Below, in pieces: positions 18,514-27,548 of a stretch of 64,000 nt of DNA (positions within the stretch are counted from its first letter, which is position 1; each line of letters opens with the position of its first letter). The notes under the pieces were generated by a model. The model did not search any database and had not been told where the DNA came from. It saw only the letters and a program-made list of their open reading frames with translations. Both the position numbers and the translations under genes were made by a program. The DNA is from Xylophilus sp. GOD-11R. Lineage in GTDB: Bacteria > Pseudomonadota > Gammaproteobacteria > Burkholderiales > Burkholderiaceae_C. Location of the stretch: assembly GCF_033546935.1 (NCBI RefSeq), contig NZ_CP137854.1, positions 2,666,001 to 2,730,000 of the forward strand. The letters run 5' to 3'.

Positions 18514-21381
18514 TCAGGCGGCCTGCCGCGACGCCATCAGCTGCGGATATTTGGCCAACCGGAAGATGAAGCTCTGCCGGTCCACATGGCGCCAGCGCAC
18601 GCCGCGCCGCATGAGCGTGTCCACCAGGTGCCAGTCCCAGGCCATCATGTCGAAGGGCAGGTCGTCGCCGAGGTGGATCTCGAACAGCTCGCGCCGGAAC
18701 ATCGGCTGGCCCAGGTCGATGCGGCCCGGCCGGGGCACCGGGTGGTTCAGCACCAGGCGCCCGTCGTAGCGGCAGGAGCTGTAGACGAAGCCCAGGCGCG
18801 GGTCGGCGTCGAGCGTGCGCATCAGCGGATCGGGATGGTCCGGTGTGTAGCCGTTGTCGTCGGACAGAAAGCTCAGGTATTCGCCCCGCGCCAGCCGCAG
18901 GCCCGCCGCCGCCGGGGCGATGCCCCAGTCGTTGTGGCGCTCGGGCAGCTCGTACAGGCCGATGCGCGGGTCGGCCGCCGCGTCCACCAGCACGCTGATG
19001 CGCTCCATCACCTCGGGATCGGGATGGTCGGCCACGATCAGGTGTTCGAAGTCGCCGAAGCCCAGGCGCTGCACCGAGGCGATGCACTGGCGCAGGCACT
19101 CGACGCGGTCGTAGACGGTGGTCACGATGGTCCAGCGCGGCGGGCCGCAGCGCACCGGGCGCAGCACGCGCAGGCGATCACCCGCCGCCACCTGCGACGG
19201 CGACTCCCGCGGATCGGGCGTTTCGCGCGCCACCGCCGCGAGCACGGCACCGGTGGCCGGCGCCAGCACCACGCGCCGCAGCCACACCGGCCCGCCCTGG
19301 GCGCCGACGAAAGCGAACCCGCCGGTGAGCCGCCCATCGCGCACGCGGTGCAGCAGCCGCCCCGCGCGGTAGAGCGAGAGCACGCCGTCGACGCAGACCA
19401 GCCGCAGCGCGGTCCACTCCTGCTGCGGCGGATCGAACTGGCGAAACACATGCTGGTGCCGCGCCAGGTAGGCGCGCCGCTGGTCCATGAGCAGGTGGTA
19501 GGAGTTGCTGGCCTGATCGACCTGATCGCCCTGGTGCACCTTGGCCAGCAGGCAGGCGCCGGGCGACAGGCGCACCTCGAACGACAGGTCCACCGCGTCG
19601 AAGCGGCGACGGCTCGCCAGCCCGCGCTCCAGCGCCGGGCCACGCGCGGTGCCGGGGTCGACGAGGATCTGCGGCGCATCGGCGCCGGCACCGTCGCGCA
19701 CCGGGTGTACCGCGCCGCCCAGGCCCAGCCAGTCGTCGTCGAACGATGGCGCGGGTGTGCTCTCGGCCGGCGGTTCGTGTTCTTCGCCCTGCGCCACCTC
19801 GGCGACGGCGTTCGATCCCAGGCTGATGTCCATCACGACCTCCAGTCTCCTGGCATAGGTGGCGCCGGCCAGGCGAGCGGCGCAGGCGGCCTGCACCCGC
19901 GCGCGTTCTTCCGGCCGGGCGATGAAATGCGTGGCCAGCGCCACCGCCTCGTCGGCCGTGCGGAACACCGGCAGTTCGGGCACGTCGGCGCACAGGGCCT
20001 CGCGCGGCTCGCTGATCACCAGTGCACCGCAGGCCAGGGCCTCGCAGACACGCGGGTTCATGGCCGTGCCGGGCAGGCCCTGCCGGTTGTAGTGGTGGCG
20101 ATCACGGAACACGTTGACCACGATGTCGCTTTGCCGATAGAGCGCCGTGGCTTCGTCGGCCGGCAGCTTGTCGGAAATGCACAGCGCGCGCAGACGCGGG
20201 TCGTGCCAGGGGCCGCCGACCACGTAGTCGAGCAGCCCGGCCTGCGCGAGCGCGGCCAGCATGCGTTGGCGCGACGGGTTGCCGCCGCCGATGAAACCCA
20301 GCCGGTACCGACGCGGCCCGGCGCCGTCGGGCGGCCGATGCAGCCCCGGCGCATAGGCCGCCGGCAGCAGGTGCGCATGGCGATGCCGTTGCAGGCTGGC
20401 CGCATCGTTGACGAACACCGTGTGAAAGCGCTGCGACCAGACCGCGGTGTCGTCCACTTCGTAGGGCTCGTCGAGCAGCCAGACCGCCGTGCGCGCCCGC
20501 CAGGCCCGGCCGCCGAAGCGCTGGGCGAAGCGCCGGCCGTGCACCACCAGGATCAGCTCGGGACGGAAGCGCTCGATGCGCGCGGCCAGCCCGGGCTCGT
20601 CCCAGTAGCCGTGTTCGGCGACCACGCCCAGGCTGTCGGCCGCCTCGCGCAGGCCGGTCTCGAAGACGGTGCCGCAAGACAGGAACCGGTAGTGCACGAA
20701 GAAGACCCGTCGCCCATCGCGTCGCGGCGCGGGCAGCGGCCGCAAACCGCCCAGCCAAGCGCCCATATCCACGCGTGGCAGCGTCGTCAGCCGGCTCGTC
20801 GCGCTCAGGTTTACCAGCGCCACGCCGCGTGCCGAACAGGCTGCGGCCAGCGCCGCGTATTCGGCGTCGATGCCTGCCAGCCTCCCGTTCAGCCGATGCC
20901 GGCCGGTGGCGGCGAAGAAATGGTGGTCGGAAAAATCCACGCCGATCAAGCCGATGCGTGCCGCGCCCAGGTGCATGGCCAGGCACACCGCCACGTAGGG
21001 CGAGTTGTCGGTGTAGTCCAGCCGGCGCGGGTCGTCCAGGCCGGTGCCGCCGCGCCGACCGAGCTCGAAACGCACCACGCGGGCATGCGGCAGGTCGAGG
21101 TCGGGCAACTGGGTGAAGACCGCTCGCGCCCAGCTGTCGACCACATGCGCATGGCGCTCCGGCGTGAATTGCCGCCGGTGGTTCACCACCACCAGGTAGT
21201 CGGGCGTGAACCGCCGGCCGACATCGTTCACCCCGATCGTGATCAGCCCGGGCGGCAGCGCCCGCGCCCCGGGCCAGTCGCCGAGCGATGCGCCGCAGCC
21301 GCAGACGACGACCGTCGCGCCGCGATGCCGGTCGCGAAAGGCGGCGAAGCTGGTCGGCAAGGCGTCGCGGGCTATCGTCAT
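18514..21381 (-). CDS. Four-module glycosyltransferase fusion protein
   Basis: 955 residues, much longer than ordinary glycosyltransferases. Four regions can be told apart. (1) Residues 1-205: a Rossmann-like DUF115/MAF-type module with VVVCGCGASLGDW and LIGVDF, the family near flagellin glycosylation loci. (2) About 225-515: a GT-B-like module with LGFIGGGNPSRQRML, a DIVVNVFRD strand and a donor-site-like MNPRVCEALACGALVISEP. (3) About 595-710: a concanavalin A-like jelly-roll segment. (4) About 748-955: a GT-A family 2 domain starting WTIVTTVYDR with a metal site at D841-D842 (LSDDNG). The fold calls are by eye and moderate in certainty. It starts 8 bases after the DUF6519 stop codon, so it is translated with the fibre-like protein. 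Acceptor and donor are unknown. Confidence 0.75.
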   Translation of the reverse strand: MTIARDALPTSFAAFRDRHRGATVVVCGCGASLGDWPGARALPPGLITIGVNDVGRRFTPDYLVVVNHRRQFTPERHAHVVDSWARAVFTQLPDLDLPHARVVRFELGRRGGTGLDDPRRLDYTDNSPYVAVCLAMHLGAARIGLIGVDFSDHHFFAATGRHRLNGRLAGIDAEYAALAAACSARGVALVNLSATSRLTTLPRVDMGAWLGGLRPLPAPRRDGRRVFFVHYRFLSCGTVFETGLREAADSLGVVAEHGYWDEPGLAARIERFRPELILVVHGRRFAQRFGGRAWRARTAVWLLDEPYEVDDTAVWSQRFHTVFVNDAASLQRHRHAHLLPAAYAPGLHRPPDGAGPRRYRLGFIGGGNPSRQRMLAALAQAGLLDYVVGGPWHDPRLRALCISDKLPADEATALYRQSDIVVNVFRDRHHYNRQGLPGTAMNPRVCEALACGALVISEPREALCADVPELPVFRTADEAVALATHFIARPEERARVQAACAARLAGATYARRLEVVMDISLGSNAVAEVAQGEEHEPPAESTPAPSFDDDWLGLGGAVHPVRDGAGADAPQILVDPGTARGPALERGLASRRRFDAVDLSFEVRLSPGACLLAKVHQGDQVDQASNSYHLLMDQRRAYLARHQHVFRQFDPPQQEWTALRLVCVDGVLSLYRAGRLLHRVRDGRLTGGFAFVGAQGGPVWLRRVVLAPATGAVLAAVARETPDPRESPSQVAAGDRLRVLRPVRCGPPRWTIVTTVYDRVECLRQCIASVQRLGFGDFEHLIVADHPDPEVMERISVLVDAAADPRIGLYELPERHNDWGIAPAAAGLRLARGEYLSFLSDDNGYTPDHPDPLMRTLDADPRLGFVYSSCRYDGRLVLNHPVPRPGRIDLGQPMFRRELFEIHLGDDLPFDMMAWDWHLVDTLMRRGVRWRHVDRQSFIFRLAKYPQLMASRQAA

Positions 21382-21389
21382 CGCCGTGC

Positions 21390-24300
21390 TCAGTTGTCGA
21401 TGGTGACCAGGTTGGCCGCCGCCTCGAACTCGCCTTTGCGCGTGATGAACCACAGCTTGGCCCGCTCCATGCGCTGCGCCAGGTTGCCCACCGCCGTCGC
21501 CCGGTTGGCCACCATGGTTCCGTAGAACTCGGACCGCGGCTCTTCGGTGAAGCTGTTGCCGGCGAAGGCGATCAGCCCGGCCGCCAGCAGATGGTCGTGC
21601 CCGCTGAAGCTGTTGCCCTGCAGCGTGGCCGATTCGAAGATGCCCTCCTCCACCCCTTCGGCCAGGCGCTTGACCATGGTCTCGCCGATGCCCAGCAGCG
21701 CCACGCTGTTGTCGCTGAAAAACAGGCGCGAGGCGTCGACCACGAGCGGCCGGCCGACGAGGCGCTCGCGCACCACGGGAATCAGGTCGCGCCATTGCGC
21801 CGGATCCAGCGGATCGCCGTAGAAGCTCACCATGCCCTCGAAGCGGTTGCGGGCGATCTGGTTGTCGCCCGCGAGCTGGTCGAAGATGGCGGCCACGCCC
21901 GGCTTGTCAGAAACCCCTGCGGCGAACACGCAGTCTTGCACCCGCAGCCGCCGCACGCCTTCGGCCCGCAGGCAGGGCTGGGCCGGCGCGCCTACCGCCT
22001 GCAGGCTCACGTGCGACAGGCTCAGCTCGCCGATCTCGGCCAGCATCAGCCCGCGCTCGCCATGCAGCTCGATCACCAGGTCGGCGAAGTCGAGCGCCGC
22101 GAACCGCCGCAGCGTGATCGGCTTGCCCAGCGACACCCGCGAGGCCTGGCCGCAGCCGTGGAGCGACAGCCGCGCCTGCGAACCGCCTTCCACCTCCAGC
22201 TCATCGATGACATGGTGGCCCGGCATGAAGCACAGGCAGAGCTGGCCCTTGGCGCCGGTGAGCAGGCCGCGCAGCACCTCGGACTTCAGATCGGGCACGT
22301 CGCCGTTCGGACCCACGGTGATCTCGCAGGCCGCCACCGCCCGGCCGCCGCCGCCCACGGTGGCCGGCTGCACCACGCCGGCATTGAAGGCGATGCGCTG
22401 CAACGGCTGGCCGTCGTGGTCGAGCAGTTCGGCGCTCACCCGCTGCAGCGCATCGGTGCCGAGCTGCCAGGCCACACCGGCGATGCCGTCGGCGCCGGTG
22501 ATCGCCGGGTTGGCACCGGTCAGGGCGCCGCCGCCTTCTTCCACGGCAAAGCGCACCGCGGCGCCGGCATGGCCCACGTCCGCATGCGAGACCCGCACCT
22601 CCAGCCGATGCGGCAAGGGCTGGCCGGCCGGCGCTTCCTGCCCGTCACCCGCCAGGTGGTACAGGCCGAGCGAGGCGGTGGCGCAGAAGACCAGCGTCTG
22701 CCCCGGCAGCGGCAGGCCGTAGCTGTCGCACAGGCTGGCGCGCACGCGCTGGAATCGCGCCGGCGCCGCTGCGCCCGGGCCCAGCGCCCAGCGGCATTCG
22801 GCCATGCCGTGCTCGTCGGTGCGGGTGTCGAAATACATGGCCGACAAGGCGGTGTCGTCGACCTCGCCGCCGATGCCGCCGCCGCCGCTTTCCACCTCGA
22901 ACAGAATGCGCGCGCCCGGCAGCGGCACGCTGGCCCGCGCCACCCGCAGCGCCAGCGGCTGCGGCAGCACGGCGCCGGGCGCGGCGTCCTGGCCGTCGCC
23001 GGACACATAGAACAGCTGCCGCAGCGAGGCCAGCGGCGCGAAGACCTCGCGGCAGTCGGCCACCACCGTCACCGCGCCCGTCGAATCGACCTCGACGATG
23101 CCCAGCCGGCAATACGCGTCGGCGATGCCCGCAGGCGGACAGGCCAGCGGATCGCCGTCGGCGTCCTTCGGCCATTCGACATCGGCGGTCACGGTGCGTG
23201 CCGGAATCAGCCAATAGTCGCCGCTGCGGTAGTGGCCGCCCGGCTCGAAGCGGACCTGCACGCCCTCCTCCAGCTCGATCCAGCCGCCTTCGACCACCGG
23301 CAGCGCCAGCGCGCCGGCGGCTGGCCGGTGGTCCCAGCGGCGCAGCAGCGGATGGCGCGACGGGTCGCGGCCGGTGGTGCCGCCGGGCACGCCCTGCAGC
23401 ACGAGTTCGAGCTCGTCGTCACCATCCGCCAGGTATTCGAGCAGCACGCCGTGGCGCTGGCCGAGTTCGCTGTCGTCGTCGCACAGCTCCACGCGGTCGT
23501 GCGGCGCCAGGTCCAGGTTGGCGTCACGGCCGCGCGCGGCCAGGCGCACCACGGTGCGGTTGGCCGCCGTGTCGACCTCGACGGCCAGCACCCCATAGGC
23601 CACCGAGCCGTTCTCGCGCGACCACTTGAAACTCGCCTGCGCGCCGCCCGGACCCCCCGCCTGGTGCACCTCCACCCGATAGAGCTGGTTCTCCAGACGG
23701 CGGTAGCCGGCGGTCGCCGCGATTTCGCACAGGTTGGCCGCCGCCAGCTGTGGCTCGGCGCGCGCCGCGAGCTTCGGGCCAGGCGCGTTCACCAGCGCGG
23801 TCCAGGCCGCCACCTCGTCGGCGCAGTCCCAGTCGAACGGGCTGCCCACCACCAGCGGCAGGGCGCGCACCTGCGCCACGGTGCGGGCGCGGGTGGCCGT
23901 GTCCGGGCCGCCCAGCGCCACCTCCAATATCTCCGGCGCCTCCAGGGCCGACACATGGCGCTGCCAGGCGTCGAGGTAGACCAGCCAGGCGCCCGGCGCG
24001 AGCCGCTCGCCCGCGCCGCCGTCGGGCTGGTGGGCGTAGCCGGTCCAGTCGTCGAGCTCGCACAGCAGGCCGTCGAGCCAGCAGCGCCCCGGCCCGATCG
24101 ACAGCCCCGCCGCCGGCAGCGCCACCGTCTGCGCGGCGGGTGTTCCGCTGTCGAGCCGCAGTGCCACGCCGGCGTCGCCCACCGCCCAGACCGCGTCGCC
24201 ATCGCTCGCCGACAACCCGCGCAGCGGGGTGTCGACCCCCACGTCGATGCGGCTCCAGTGCGCGCCACCGTCGAGCGTGTAGAGCACCGTACCGCGGTCG

Positions 24301-25175
24301 CCCGCCGCCCAGCCTTCGAGCGGATCGCGAAAGACGATGGCGTGCAGCGTGGCATCCGACGGCGTGGCGCAGGGCAGCCAGCTCTGGCCGGCGTCGGTGC
24401 TGCGCAGCACGGTGCCGCCCTGCCCCGCCGCCCACAGGAGGTTGGTGCCGATGCCGGCCAGCGCCTGCAGGTGCGCGGTGGTGCCGCTGTCCTGGCGCAG
24501 CCAGGTGTGACCGCCGTCGGTGCTGCCGTAGATGGCGCCCCGGCGCCCCACCGCCACCCCTTCGAAGGCGTCGATGAAGCGCACCGCGAACAGCGCATCG
24601 GGCCGCTCGGCGTCGGTCACCGCCTGACGCCAAGTGGCACCGCCATCCTCGGTGGCGACGACCGTGCCGCCGTCGCCCACCGCCCAGGCGCGGTCGGCGC
24701 CGAAGGCGGCCACGCCGCGCAGGTCGCGCAGGGTGCCGGCCTCGCGTGCAGTCCAGGTCTGGCCCTGGTCGCCGGTCTTGCGCAGCAGCCCGCCCTCGCC
24801 CACTACCCAGCCCACGCCGCCGGCCTGAGCCGCCGCGTACGGATGGGCCACGCCGAGCAGGTCGGCCGGCAGCCAGTCGGCGCCGGCGTTGGCGGTGTGC
24901 AGCAGCAGGCCGTCTTCGGCCAGCACCCAGGCCACGTTGGGATTGAGCGCCAGCACCGCCAGCGCGCGGGTCTCGGCCCGCAGGGCGTAGCCGGCAGCGT
25001 CCACCGGCATGCCCGCCGGCCCGATGGCGTCGCGGGCGAAACGCTCGCTGCGGTAACGGCTGAGATCGGCCTGCTCGTTCCAGTCGGCATCGGTGACGAC
25101 CCGGCCCTGCTGCAGCCGCACCGCGCTGTAGTGCGCGGCGGGCCGGAAGCTCTCGCGTGAAAAATCGCCCTTCAT
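21390..25175 (-). CDS. DUF6519 protein with beta-propeller, Ig-like repeats and beta-helix (fibre-like)
   Basis: 1261 residues with no signal peptide. It begins MKGDFSRESF and has LQQGRVVTDADWNEQ, the DUF6519 start found in eCIS and phage-like clusters. About 70-345 is a run of seven propeller-type repeats with Asp-box-like turns (TGDQGQTWT, TEDGGATWR, STDGGHTWL, STDAGQSWL, TLDGGAHWS), as in Ycf48-type propellers. DUF6519-like sequence resumes near 355. Two similar Ig-like repeats follow (about 718-830 and 837-940), each starting Y-x-x-GDGQ and containing a GAxxxFxVExGGG core. The last 300 residues look like a right-handed beta-helix. A receptor-binding or surface fibre role at the baseplate edge is likely but unproven. 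GGGAGA precedes the ATG. Confidence 0.78.
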   Translation of the reverse strand: MKGDFSRESFRPAAHYSAVRLQQGRVVTDADWNEQADLSRYRSERFARDAIGPAGMPVDAAGYALRAETRALAVLALNPNVAWVLAEDGLLLHTANAGADWLPADLLGVAHPYAAAQAGGVGWVVGEGGLLRKTGDQGQTWTAREAGTLRDLRGVAAFGADRAWAVGDGGTVVATEDGGATWRQAVTDAERPDALFAVRFIDAFEGVAVGRRGAIYGSTDGGHTWLRQDSGTTAHLQALAGIGTNLLWAAGQGGTVLRSTDAGQSWLPCATPSDATLHAIVFRDPLEGWAAGDRGTVLYTLDGGAHWSRIDVGVDTPLRGLSASDGDAVWAVGDAGVALRLDSGTPAAQTVALPAAGLSIGPGRCWLDGLLCELDDWTGYAHQPDGGAGERLAPGAWLVYLDAWQRHVSALEAPEILEVALGGPDTATRARTVAQVRALPLVVGSPFDWDCADEVAAWTALVNAPGPKLAARAEPQLAAANLCEIAATAGYRRLENQLYRVEVHQAGGPGGAQASFKWSRENGSVAYGVLAVEVDTAANRTVVRLAARGRDANLDLAPHDRVELCDDDSELGQRHGVLLEYLADGDDELELVLQGVPGGTTGRDPSRHPLLRRWDHRPAAGALALPVVEGGWIELEEGVQVRFEPGGHYRSGDYWLIPARTVTADVEWPKDADGDPLACPPAGIADAYCRLGIVEVDSTGAVTVVADCREVFAPLASLRQLFYVSGDGQDAAPGAVLPQPLALRVARASVPLPGARILFEVESGGGGIGGEVDDTALSAMYFDTRTDEHGMAECRWALGPGAAAPARFQRVRASLCDSYGLPLPGQTLVFCATASLGLYHLAGDGQEAPAGQPLPHRLEVRVSHADVGHAGAAVRFAVEEGGGALTGANPAITGADGIAGVAWQLGTDALQRVSAELLDHDGQPLQRIAFNAGVVQPATVGGGGRAVAACEITVGPNGDVPDLKSEVLRGLLTGAKGQLCLCFMPGHHVIDELEVEGGSQARLSLHGCGQASRVSLGKPITLRRFAALDFADLVIELHGERGLMLAEIGELSLSHVSLQAVGAPAQPCLRAEGVRRLRVQDCVFAAGVSDKPGVAAIFDQLAGDNQIARNRFEGMVSFYGDPLDPAQWRDLIPVVRERLVGRPLVVDASRLFFSDNSVALLGIGETMVKRLAEGVEEGIFESATLQGNSFSGHDHLLAAGLIAFAGNSFTEEPRSEFYGTMVANRATAVGNLAQRMERAKLWFITRKGEFEAAANLVTIDN

Positions 25176-25187
25176 GGCTTGTCTCCC

Positions 25188-27548
25188 TCAGGTGGATGTG
25201 TAGACGCCGGCCTCCAGCCCGAGGCGCAGGTATTCGTCGAGTGCGGCGCGCAGATTGGCTTCACGCTGCGGCTGCTTCAGGAATTCAAAGGCGCCCATCT
25301 CGGCGCCGCTTTCGGCGCCCTGGCGGATCTGCGCCGCGCAGCGCGACTCCAGCTGGCCGAAGCCGGGGTCGTTGACCTCGCGCGACACGAACAAGGGCTT
25401 GATCGCCGCGCGCAACTCGGCTGCCAGCGCTGCCTCCTCGCCCGGCGCCGGTACCCGGCCGGCCAGCGCCGCCGCCTCGCGCAAGGCGGTCAAGCGGGTC
25501 TCCACCGCCAAGTCCGGCTGGCAGCGGTAGCGCCGGGGCACCCGTGAGCCTTCGGGCACGAAGCAAAAGCGCACGCAGCCCACCTGGCGCCGTTCTGCCA
25601 GCACCGGCGCACAGAAGATGCAATCGGTGGCGCTCACCGACAGCGCGAGCACCGCGCCGAAGAAGCTGCTGCGCGCGGTGTCCAGCGCGGTCTGCGGCGC
25701 GTCCAGGCTCACGTCGGGCGAGCCGCCGCCTTCGCTGTCGACACCCACGATGCTGTCGGCCACCGACACCCCCGCGATCGGCGCGGGCACGCTTACCAGG
25801 CCGCAGATGCTGTGCGCCAGCGTCACCCGCAGCCGCTCGTTGCCCGACTGCACCGTCAGCGCGCCGAAGCCCGGCAGCAGCGTGCAGTGCGACACCGCCA
25901 ACGCGCCCAGGTGACCGGGCGCCACGGTGAGATGGCCTTCGAGCATCAGCCCGTTGATGCAGCAGCTGCCGGCATGGGCCGAGCCGGCCGGCGCGGTGCC
26001 GCGCACCACCAGCTCGCCGGCGAAATGCGCCCGCACCTGGCGCGCGTCGAAGCGGCCGGGCCGCCGACGCAGGTCGCCCGGCACGCTGCCGGCCACCGCC
26101 TCCAGCGGCCAGCTGCCGGCCACGATCAACAGGCGCGAGCCTTCGGCGATCTCGATTTCCAGCGGCTGCGACGGGCTGGCGTAAAGATCGGTGGCGGCAT
26201 CGAGTTCGCTCAGGCTGTCCATCAGCACGATCACGCCCACGCTGCCGGCTGGCTGCTGGTTCCAGGCGTCGACCGCGTCGCGTAGCGAGCCGAAGACACG
26301 CCCGGTCGGCGCGCCCGGGTCGGCTGGCACCAGCCGCGACACACCCGCCTGCCACACGCCGGGGTCGAAGAAGCCGCCGCTGTCGCCTGCGCCCTCCACT
26401 TCGCCCGCCAGCTCGCCGCCCAGGTTCAGGTTGAGCTCGCGTACCGCCTGCGAGCGGTCGTGCGGACCGGCGCCCAGGTCGCCCGAGAAACCGTAGCTGT
26501 GCTGCACCCACACCTCGGCCACGTGGAGCGTGGGCGCGAAGGCGAGCCGGCCGCGTTCCACGTCCAGCGCCACGGCGCGTGGCGCGGGTGCGACCAGCAA
26601 GATCTCGTCGGGCAGGCTGCAGAGATGGATGTCCTCGCGCAGCACCTCCTGCGGGCTGGTTTCGCCGACGAGCCGCACCCACAGGCGCAGCACCGGGTCC
26701 ACCTCGGTCATGAAGCGCGGCCGCGGCGCCGCGATGCGCTGCGGCTGCGCGGCCAGGCGGCGCAGGCTTTCGAGCTCGGCGTGCAACGCCAGTCGACGCA
26801 GCGGGCCGGGCACGTTGTCCTCCTCGGCCAGGTGATCGATGCCGGGCTCGGTGCGCGGCCGGTTGAACAAGGGCGCATCCAGCCCCGCCGGATGAATGCT
26901 CCACCAGCCGCCCAGCCGGCGTGCGCTGACGAAATCCGGCGCTGCATCGGCCGGCGTGCCGGTGCCGAGCGCATAGCTCGTCAGACGCCACACGAACAGG
27001 CCCACGTTCATGATGTTGTAGCGGCCGCCACGCGTCGCGGCATGGCGCACGTCGGCGCTGTGGGCGAAGGTGTCGAAGGCACTCGCCGCGAGTTCGGCCG
27101 AAGCCGCGTCGCGCAGGCAGGCGGTGGCCGGCACGCGCAGCCGCAGGTGGTTGAGATGCTGGGTGGTGGCCAGCCGCTGGAAGAACTCCACCACCCGCGT
27201 CGGCCAGCCGGTGGTGTCACGGGCGAGCTGCTCCAGCACCATGGCCGTGCCCTTGCGGCGGCGGTAGGCGATGGTGTTGGCCACGTAAGCCCGCGCGCTC
27301 ACGCCGGCCGCCGCAATCGCGTGGATCGGCCGGGCGCCGAGCAGGTCGCCGATATAGGGCACCACCCATTCGTCGCAGGTCTCGATGAACCAGTTGTCGT
27401 ACAGGTCCTCGGCCTCGTCCTCGATGCGCTCGAGTTCTTCCTCGATGGTGCCGAGCAGCGCGCGCAGCGGCTGGCCCTGCTCGGCGTCGCGCACCCGGTA
27501 GACGGCCGGCAGCAGGCGGTAGAGGCGTTCGGGTTCGAGGCGGCTCAT
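25188..27548 (-). CDS. Phage tail protein I-like baseplate protein (gpI/Afp12-type) with long C-terminal extension
   Basis: 786 residues. The first 200 residues match the tail protein I type: LYRLLPAVYRVRDAEQG, LLGTIEEELERIEDEAEDLYDNW, and a VVPYIGDLLG motif followed by RRRKGTAMVLEQLARD. In contractile particles this protein links the baseplate wedge to fibres. The rest is far longer than P2 gpI (about 180 residues); it is rich in short beta strands and glycine turns and resembles a beta-helical or fibre-attachment module. The gene overlaps the upstream J-type gene by ATGA and is followed 12 bases later by the DUF6519 gene. The start fits both the overlap and the conserved N-terminus. Confidence 0.82.
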   Translation of the reverse strand: MSRLEPERLYRLLPAVYRVRDAEQGQPLRALLGTIEEELERIEDEAEDLYDNWFIETCDEWVVPYIGDLLGARPIHAIAAAGVSARAYVANTIAYRRRKGTAMVLEQLARDTTGWPTRVVEFFQRLATTQHLNHLRLRVPATACLRDAASAELAASAFDTFAHSADVRHAATRGGRYNIMNVGLFVWRLTSYALGTGTPADAAPDFVSARRLGGWWSIHPAGLDAPLFNRPRTEPGIDHLAEEDNVPGPLRRLALHAELESLRRLAAQPQRIAAPRPRFMTEVDPVLRLWVRLVGETSPQEVLREDIHLCSLPDEILLVAPAPRAVALDVERGRLAFAPTLHVAEVWVQHSYGFSGDLGAGPHDRSQAVRELNLNLGGELAGEVEGAGDSGGFFDPGVWQAGVSRLVPADPGAPTGRVFGSLRDAVDAWNQQPAGSVGVIVLMDSLSELDAATDLYASPSQPLEIEIAEGSRLLIVAGSWPLEAVAGSVPGDLRRRPGRFDARQVRAHFAGELVVRGTAPAGSAHAGSCCINGLMLEGHLTVAPGHLGALAVSHCTLLPGFGALTVQSGNERLRVTLAHSICGLVSVPAPIAGVSVADSIVGVDSEGGGSPDVSLDAPQTALDTARSSFFGAVLALSVSATDCIFCAPVLAERRQVGCVRFCFVPEGSRVPRRYRCQPDLAVETRLTALREAAALAGRVPAPGEEAALAAELRAAIKPLFVSREVNDPGFGQLESRCAAQIRQGAESGAEMGAFEFLKQPQREANLRAALDEYLRLGLEAGVYTST

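Noticed and set aside
18256..21525. A 1089-codon plus-strand frame opposite the glycosyltransferase fusion
   Set aside because: Antisense to a gene with several recognised motifs and no ribosome-binding site of its own.
21288..25160. A 1290-codon plus-strand frame opposite the DUF6519 gene
   Set aside because: Antisense to a gene with clear domains; composition is dominated by Arg, Ala, His and Gln with no recognisable motif.
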